Below are positions 56,233 to 64,000 of a DNA stretch of 64,000 bases, one piece after another; within the stretch, counting starts at the first letter, position 1, and each line of letters starts with the position of its first letter. Made by a program: the position numbers and the translations under genes. The DNA is from Adiantum capillus-veneris (Eukaryota > Streptophyta > Polypodiopsida > Polypodiales > Pteridaceae): contig CM043966.1 of assembly GCA_014529385.2 (NCBI GenBank), positions 44,646,537-44,710,536 of the forward strand, written 5' to 3'. The notes under the pieces were generated by a model. The model was not told the origin of the DNA. It worked only from the letters and a program-made list of their open reading frames with translations, and did not search any database.

Positions 56233-59000
56233 AGGTAATGCATGTACAACAAAATTGAGAAATCAGGAACAAATTCATTGTTTGAAATTCATTACTATCT
56301 GGTTCTCTTGCATCATCATATTCCAAAAAATCCTAACCTGTTTAAATAAACTTTTTAGAGCCATCTCCTGCTCCCTTAGGCTCATTCTAGTTTTGGGTCC
56401 TCTGTTGCTTTTGGCATTGTACTTTCTGATCCAAAACCCTCCTAGAAATATTCATTTTGACTAGCATGGCTCTAATTCCTTAGCTAAACATGGCTTTGCC
56501 TTTGTTGAAAAAGGTAAGTTCCAAACATGAGCTAGTGATGTCTTTGTTTTCTATACTAGTCTTCCATTGATCTCAATTATATATGTGTGGGCCGTCTGCC
56601 AAGCCTCACCATATCGATGCTAGCGAAGTGAGAACCACATACATAAAATGTCAATCCGTGGGACGTAGCTGACCCGACTAGTGCATGGAGGCTACAAGAG
56701 ATGGTCAATCTCTCAAAAAACCCAAGTCTAGTGTTCTCCCACCTAGATCGCTCTCAGGTGTGACCAAAGCCACTTTGCTTACCGCAAGCTTGATCCGATG
56801 AATTTGTATAGCTACGTTGCTCTGAATGCAATGAAACTTTATTCCGAGCATGTGCAGAGTGTCCTCAACATCCCTATGTGCTCAAAATTCATTTTTGACA
56901 CTCTACCAAAATCATGCATAAGATAAATGAGGAAATCCATACACCAAGTAAAAAAAACCGAGTGTGTCATTTTTTTGAGTGAAAGTAATTAGAATTGTAA
57001 TGTTCACAAATTGATATTTTGATTAAGCCTTGCCATACTGTCAAGTACAGACAGTCCGACAAAATGGTCAATTTGTAAAGGATTGAAAACTTGAGTGCAT
57101 GAAGGTGATTGCTGCTACAATATAAATTCGTATTTGATTAAATAGCATAATCTATCAAAACTCTAGGCACCCCTCCTGCAATGGCAAGTGCAAGGATTCC
57201 AAAAAATGGCCAATCAAAGAGGACCATAAACCTTAGCTTGTAAATTTGATGCTATGCTGAAACTCTGGCCCCACCCAATCCCTAGAACAACTCCACTTTT
57301 GTTAGTGTAGCCTAATGCATAAACTCATGAGATATAAAGAACCCAAGGACACGAAAATACACAAGGTCATGTGTTTGCAAAGCACACATGTGAGGCACCG
57401 GTTGTCTTTTTTTAGAAATCCTCACAAGTACATCGAGGGAAGTTTGCAATGGTCACAACATGTGTCACCCCCTTTTAAATGGAGCCTCGAGTATTAACAT
57501 AAAAAACATACGACACATTAGGCACCAAAATAACCTCTCTCACTGGTTTTGCATGCATGCATCAACCCAATGATATCCTCCCATTGAAGGCTTTGCTTAA
57601 TTTTGAACTCCACCTAGCATGCTTTCCTTCTTTGGATTTGGCACGGAAAGAGCTATGTTGTGCTCCACATTGCCCAATAGTCAATCATTTGTGCTATCAA
57701 ATTATTTCCTCGAAGCACAAATCCATTTTTTTGCAACATCTCGACCTCCCATGAAAGCACGCAGTTTCCCTCTTCCACAACCTACATCCTTGGAGTTGGC
57801 CTAGGGGGTCCAATAACCATCTCATCAATATTTAAAGCATGAATGTTAATATTGTTGTAAAACCATACGAACCCCTCCACAATTACTCTTGGTTTGGCAC
57901 CCACAAATGGTATTTTCTCCTTCCCCAAAAGCATGGTGCAAAAACACCATTTTGCACATTATCTGAATTGTTGTTTATGAACCTACCACAACGTACTTTC
58001 TCTCTAGAAAGAACACCAAAACACCTCATTGTTTTACCAAACTTTGTGCGTCTAATTGGCCAAACCGTTCGAGGCACCTTCTTCTCTGGCTAGAGACTCG
58101 GAGAGGTAGAAGCATTGTGCTTGCTATGCGGTACAATGTAAACAAGTGTAGTTGCAGTAACAAACTTTGGTATGTGGCAACAAAAACTTTGGTGATTGTG
58201 GCACTTCTGTTTAATGGGCCCATATTTTCACTATTGGAGAATTGAATTTGTGGCTTACAGCTTCCACAATGAGTAGCTCATAATTTCATTGTTGTTAATA
58301 ATTGACAAACGCTATTGGCACACATATCTTGCATCATTCGGTACGTTTTGTTTTCCTTAGATAACAGTCTATTCTATAGGCACCAAGAGATCATAGATGT
58401 TTAGCTATATCAGGAGACTACATTACCATTGCTTGTGAGTTTTGTTCCAGTGTGCAGTCACTAATATGGATGTATCTACACGAGTATATGGTTAGAGTTT
58501 GGTTTATAGATGTTGGTGGATACAAGAGAGATGGTAAGCTCGATTTGTGGGCTATCGATATTGTTTTTTTTTCACTTGCGTTTTGGAGGTGTCCTACATT
58601 CTACACCCTCACAACCTCCATGTTGCACTGAGGAGCATGTGAGATTTGCCATCCATTAGTACATTGGAAGATTCTAGAGATCTTGTTGTTTTGGGATCTA
58701 CTGCAGGTATAAATATCTTCTATACTAAGCCAGCTAAAATAGTTGTTTCTTTGTTTACTTTTCGTTATAATATGGTTTCTATATGTTAAGTGATACTCTT
58801 TAGACAATTGAGGAGATAAGTAGAGCATCTAGCATGGTTATCCATCATCAAGGAGGTATTGTTATTCATCATTCACCTTACGAATTTGTGGATGTTGGTG
58901 GTGATCATCAGGAGGTTGATTTTGTCTTTAGCACCTTGTGTATACAATGATTAAAATATTCCATTCTAAGTGTTTTCATGTTTCTTTGTAGTGTGATGAT
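56233..59000. other. No gene seen
   Basis: Only short chance frames on both strands. No family motifs, LTRs or RNA genes were recognised. Confidence 0.35.
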
Positions 59001-59748
59001 TCAATGTTGTTCTTCATTCATAGGCGTGGTACACAAGGTCCACTTTACCTCAAACACTTGCTTGACTCTCCTTTGCTTTCTTGAGTACTTTGAGTGATAA
59101 ACCTTTGTTTTTCTGGGTGTCTTCCTAGAGGTTTTAGTTGGGTCAGCAATTGGCTTGAAGTTTTGAAAGCCTGACTTGCTTGAAGAAGCTGATCCATGAG
59201 GGTTCTTTGATTTAGAGACATATGTTGTCACACCTTTTGTGTTAATCGGTGGAAGGTCCACTTTAGCTTTACCTTTTTCTACAAGATTTGTCTTTGATTC
59301 TTATGACTTCTACAACTCTGAATCTAGGATTAATGGTACTTGTACCTGTTGCTTGCTATCTCTTGGAAAGTAGAGTAGTAGCATTGTTTCTTCTCTATGG
59401 GTCTTGTGTTGGTCTAACCACTTATGTCCAAGGATGACGTCTACATGCATGTCTTTTGAAGACTTTACTTGAAACTTTAGCTTATCTTCATGCTTTTGGA
59501 TGTTAAGAATAGCAACCATTTCTTCTTGACTTGCCACCATACCTAGCATTGCTTTGCTATTCTGTTTACATGGAGTGATCTCAAGTATTCTTTGGATGCT
59601 ATCTACAACCATATTGCACTTTTCTTCTTTATCCAATAGATCATTGCATCTGAGACTTGCTCCATTTGCACTATTGAGAACTATAGCTATCTTCATTGGT
59701 GGTTCTTTTGAAGATCTTTGTCATGCTTTTGCCATGGTTTCATCTTGA
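59001..59748 (-). pseudogene. Retroelement ORF fragment with a protease-like end
   Basis: The minus strand 59696-59310 reads SKAMLGMVASQEEMVAI, KLKFQVKSSKDMHVDVILGHKWL, where VDVILGHKWL resembles the ILG.pWL end of retroelement proteases. The catalytic DSG-like turn is not seen. 59261-59001 continues as a basic Ser/Lys-rich tail. The fragment probably belongs with the decayed minus-strand ORF at 62.3-64 kb. Confidence 0.35.
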
Positions 59749-60141
59749 TTTAGCCTAGTCTTTATGGAAGGTGACTTGAGACTTTGAGTTCCACTTGGAC
59801 TTCTATTTGTTGATTCTCTTGGCATTGTCTGGGTCTTTGGATTTCCTATTTCTTCTTGGGTGTAAGAAACCTCATTCTTAACTTCTGGCTTTGATCGCAT
59901 TCTCTACTATAGCTTTTGCGGTTGCCCTTTGCTCTATTTGATCTGCACTTCTTGATGCCTGATCTACTTTAAGCTCTTTTGAGGTTTTTGGTGACTATCC
60001 CTAGTCTTCATTCTTTGTTGTCTTTGATGACCGCATCTTCATTGAACTTTGTATCTCTAAAACCTTTTGGGCCATTGGCATTACCACTATGATGTTGTCT
60101 CGTATATCCTTTGCTATGATCACGTTGGTACAGCCAAAGTG

Positions 60142-62270
60142 TGTTGACCGTAGAAGATGGCATGTGCATATATGTGCAAGCTAGCAGAAGCATGGCAAAA
60201 GGCTGGAGCAGCTAGGAAGATCATGGGCTGACAGGTAGCAGCGGAGGTGTATGACTGATGCGGTTTATAGGCCAAGGAAGGCTCATGAGGGGCTAATTTT
60301 GGGAGCAAGTGAAGGAGATGTGAGGTGCAGTCTTTGGGTCCAGGAATAAAGAGCTTGAATTGCTGAAGGAGTAGGTCCAGACGGCTCATCAAACAGAGCT
60401 ACAGAGCCCAAGTTATGGAAGGTTGAAGGTTCAGTGTGTTGCAGATTCTTGCCAGAGAGGGCAGCTGAGTGCAGGTGGTCCAAGTGGAAGTCAGGATATA
60501 GGCATGTAGTGCTTGATTTATGGGGCCTGTTCGTCTTTTCAGGTTGTAGATAGGAGCTACAGATTGCATTTTATTGCCAACTGAACTTTTGTCGGGGGCT
60601 AGGTTGGTGCCCACCTGACCACATGGAGAATCGTGCAATCTGGCGTCTTTTGAATTGCGACAAGGTTCTACAGTAGGGTATGCATCATACGGAGCTAGCA
60701 AGAATTGATTGCACGTCAGACGGAGCCCGGAGTGGAAAGATAGAGAAGTCTGAAGATTGGGTGCCTATGTCTGAAGTTGATTGCATATGAAAATTGGCTA
60801 TTTTACTGCCTGAGTTCGGGGGCTCGAGGATTCTCAAAGTATGGCTAGAGCTGAGGGGTTTCAAGTCGACAAAGTGAAATTTTGGTCGGGCTTTGCGGTT
60901 GGCGAATCCGACCCTGAACTGGAATACTGCAGGTTGGTGATGTGTGGGGAAAAAAATCTAAATAGATGATTTTTTGTAAAAGGTTTTAGAGCATTGGAAT
61001 TCACCCCAAGAGGGGGGGACCCAACTGCTGCCACGTGGTGGTAATGGCCCCATAAGCGCATATACAGGGCAATGGAGCGGGTTATAAGGCCAAAGTGGAG
61101 TGCCACTTGAGGCGTGTGCAACAGAGAGAGCTCCCATGGTGCCCTAGTGATGGCAAGCCCCGAAGGGCGCTGCGTTGGCGGCGTGCGGCTCTGCAGGGGT
61201 GGCGGCCCACCATTGTACCTACTGGAGATGATGGCGCGCTGGCCGGCGTCCGTTGGCGTTGCCGTGTGTTGTCGGATGATGTGGCATCCCATAAGCAATT
61301 GTGCCCGCGCCCATGAGGGCATCTTTTGGAGATTGAAGGGATACCCCCCAATAGTGATGTCTTTATTGCCCATCAAGGGGAGGGTCCCATGGTGGATGAT
61401 AGAAGAGCCAGAGGGAGAGAGTCACAAGGCTGGTCAAAGGTGATGCAAGAGGCCAGTGCCGCGGCAACATCCAGTGCAGAGAGAGGAAGAGAGAGAGAAG
61501 GCGAGTCCAAGGCGGCCCAAGGGTCCAAGACAAGCAAGCAGGGGAGCATGTAATAGAGGGGTCAAATGAGAGAGAGGGAGCCTATCCGAGAGGTGTCCAC
61601 AAAGCCAAAAGGGCAAGTGCAAGGGTGGACAAAGAGCAAAGAAGTGTGCTCCATGCAATTGCCAAAAAAATCAAAAGTGCCAATTGGTGGCAATGCAAAA
61701 AAAATTCTAAAAGAAGATTCAGTTGATTGTACGAGCTAGATAGCTCCTTGTTTTTTTTCTTTAGCCTTAGCCAAGCCTTATAAACGGACATAGAAGTGAG
61801 TTTTTGGGGGCTTTTTTGAAAGAGAGAGTTATTGGAGGTTTGCAAGTCTGTGTATTGCAAGTATTCCATTGGAGCCGCATACTTGATTGTACTATCTCCC
61901 TATGCAATACTACCAAACCTTTGCCCCTATTCTTGTGTTGCTTCTCTCCATCCCCCTCCTTTTCTCTCGCTCTTTGTGTACTTGCCAGTGCTTGCAGAGG
62001 GTTTGCCTGCAGCTTGAAGGCTGTTACCAAGAGGGCAGAATCGGGGTGTCTTGTGAGTCAGAAAGGGTGAGTTGAGCAGTGTGGGTGCGCTTGTGTTGTA
62101 AGATGTTTTTTGCAAGGTATGAGACATTTGTTGTGTATGCTAAAGTGGAGTTGTTAGTGCAAATTAGCCAATTTGAAGGTGTTATTAGAGAGGTTAGGGG
62201 TGCTGTGGAATCCTTGGGCTATAGAGAGACCCAAAATTTTGTGTGATGGGTGTGTTCCCTATTCCCCCTC
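60142..62270 (+). repeat. Probable large LTR followed by a decayed iMet primer site
   Basis: The stretch is more GC-rich than its surroundings and separates two parts of minus-strand retroelement-like coding DNA. It begins about TGTTGACCG. It has a TATA-like CTTATAAAC near 61777. It ends CTCTCCA followed by ACG and TGATATTGAGC, a changed version of TGGTATCAGAGC. This order fits a copia LTR plus primer site on the plus strand. No second LTR is in view and the left boundary is uncertain. Confidence 0.4.
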
Positions 62271-62289
62271 TCCAACGTGATATTGAGCT

Positions 62290-64000
62290 ATGATGATCTC
62301 TGAACTTATTTGAATGTCAGTGGAAATGATTCCCCACCATCATTGTGCTTGTTTGTCGCCAGAGATGCTAATGAATTCAGGAGCATCTTCTAGTTGTGGT
62401 TGGCCACATTTTTCCAAAGTGCAAAAAGACATGAGGCTCTTGTCTAGTTGAAAATTGAGCTTTACTTCACTTGATAGCTTTTCTTCGTTTTCACTAGTAA
62501 TGTTGCACTTGATCTTCTTAGGATTTGTGTCTGAATTGACTGACTTTGCTATGGTTGTGTCCTTGGGTTGAACTTTTTTTGCATCTTCTTTGCTTTGTTC
62601 ACCTTCCTCAGGTAATGTTGGCTCATTTGGCTATGATACTACACAGTTTGTTTGCAACTATTGGCATCTAAGTAACCTTTGATCTTAAAAGATCCACTAT
62701 ACTTTCTGGCAAAATACGTCTCTTAGAAGGAGATTTTGGTGGTGACCTTTATGTAACCTTGTGAGTTTTTTTCGTTAATTTTGACCTATCGGTCACCTAT
62801 TCTAGCAGCTTGAGTCTTTGCATCATCTGGAGATCATCTTTGAATTCAAGTTTAGCATCCATAGGGGTTTGTACATGGTCATGAACCTGCTGATATTCGT
62901 TGCCATTTGCATCTCAATATGCATATGTGAGCTTGGTTAGATAAAGCTGCTTGAACACTTGCTCAGCTTAAGGCTTTGACTTGTGGAGATCAACTGAAAC
63001 TTTTGTCCTTGATGATCTTCATAGAGGCATTTGTCTGTAGATTCTGATGGAATCTTGGTCAATTGCGAACTTCCAACAACAATATAATCTTTCAATGGTT
63101 TTTGCTTTGAAGGGGTCTTTTGGCTAGAAGTTCTAGGACTTCTAGCTGATGTATCATTTCTTGGTACTAGAGTGAGCTCGATGAATTTATAGCTCCCCCC
63201 TTCCTAGGGTGATCACTATAGCTTGCTCCATTATGACAGTTCAAAACTATTTGGCTTTAGTCTAATCTCACCTTTTTGAATTGTGAAGGCATATTGTGTG
63301 TATCATTGTTGATGTTTGGCCTCTGTAAACCTTCTGCATAGTTTCATATGTACCTCCATGAAACATGACAAATAATTCCCCAAGTCAAACTGTAGATAGC
63401 ATTATCTTTGTCATGATATTGTCTATCCCATGGATATCCTATGACATGAGCTTATGTGGTTTCAGACCCAAGACATCATAGATGTTAGACTCTCGTCTAT
63501 ATCTACGATTGTTTTGGTCAAAGTAGATGCAGGTCTAGTCACAACGTTGAAGCTTGATTTTGATGGAGGAGATTTTGGCTCTGAATAGATTTCTGGGTTT
63601 ACTGGGGTAATATCATTCAGCTCTAGAGAGGATGGGTTGTAATAGATTCTTTCCTCTAAAATGAACCATCCTTCCTGATCTATCAATGGGCATAACTCTA
63701 TGAGCTGGTATGTTGGCCTTTCCAATATTGGTCGATCCTTTTTGTACATTTACCCTTTTTGGTCTACATAGTGTGCATATGCATTATGTGTGTCATACAA
63801 TGCTAACATCATTCGCTTTGATGTGTCCCTTAGAGTCGTGAATGATTGCACACTAGTGGAAGTGGATGCAGAATCACTTGCAAACCTAACACTCTTTTCA
63901 ACTTTCGGTGATAATTGGAAACTTTGACCAAAATCACACAGCAATTTGTTGTTCAAAGAGTCAATTTTAAGCTTTTCATGTGCCTGTGCATCTTCATGCA
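62290..64000 (-). pseudogene. Decayed minus-strand ORF of a retroelement, runs off the window
   Basis: The frame open at the right edge reads HEDAQAHEKLKID, NNKLLCDFGQSFQL, a stop near 63750, then RPILERPTYQLIELCPLIDQ, GWFILEERIYYNPSS and a Pro/Ser-rich stretch to 63462. Further left, pieces such as DYIVVGSSQLTKIPSES and SENEEKLSSEVKLNFQLD lie between stops. I do not recognise the family. The composition and the neighbouring protease-like fragment at 59 kb suggest a Gag-like or non-autonomous element ORF. Confidence 0.35.

Noticed and set aside
60119-62278. Short inverted repeat CACGTTGG and CCAACGTG with GCTATGAT flanks as a DNA transposon
   Set aside because: The right-hand text is better explained as an LTR end plus a degraded iMet primer site, and eight bases of inverted repeat can occur by chance.

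Overview
The window looks like a repeat-dense, intergenic stretch of a land-plant nuclear genome. It is AT-rich and has plant Ty1/copia and Ty3/gypsy retroelements with tRNA-iMet and tRNA-Asp primer sites, tRNA-derived SINEs, a Helitron Rep gene, and fragments of a BRI1-like receptor kinase and a PPR gene. No intact host gene was found, and every long reading frame carries stops or frameshifts. The PPR wording and the copia Gag recall fern sequences, but that is an impression from memory and not a firm assignment.

Layout. 1-760: tail of a protease-bearing retroelement ORF with repeated W-[VI]-P-K motifs. 2959-6600: decayed LTR element whose only ORF is long, charged and coiled-coil-rich, followed by a polypurine tract and the start of a 3' LTR. 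7262-8075: 37-bp tandem repeat, probable SINE and long CT microsatellite. 8733-17954: LTR element with a tRNA-Asp primer site, a 2.7-kb leader carrying an array of a 24-bp perfect palindrome, Gag, a protease-like ORF ending in W-x-P-K repeats, no polymerase, PPT and 3' LTR. 18118-18860: LRR receptor kinase pseudogene. 21.7-22.3 kb: two SINE copies in opposite orientation. 24.4-26.8 kb: gypsy and copia RT fragments. 28856-34405: structurally complete copia element (192-bp LTRs) on the minus strand, with five stops in one frame.

36.9-52.84 kb holds a broken Helitron on the plus strand. It has an RPA-like ORF, the Rep N-terminus, then an insert carrying a PPR pseudogene, then the middle of Rep. 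An 8.7-kb Tat-type gypsy element (43333-52016, minus strand) follows, and then the rest of the Rep domain. The gypsy target site falls on the codon for the first residue of the Rep HUH motif. The right end of that gypsy element is a near-perfect palindrome made of two U5 ends, so both outer ends are U5 ends with a short target duplication. 52.9-56.2 kb: fragment of a second gypsy family, the same family as at 24.4 kb. 59-64 kb: decayed minus-strand retroelement ORF interrupted by a probable large LTR.

The strongest observations are the palindrome array in the leader of the polymerase-less element, the inverted U5 terminus of the Tat element, and the Helitron Rep gene hit at its catalytic histidines.
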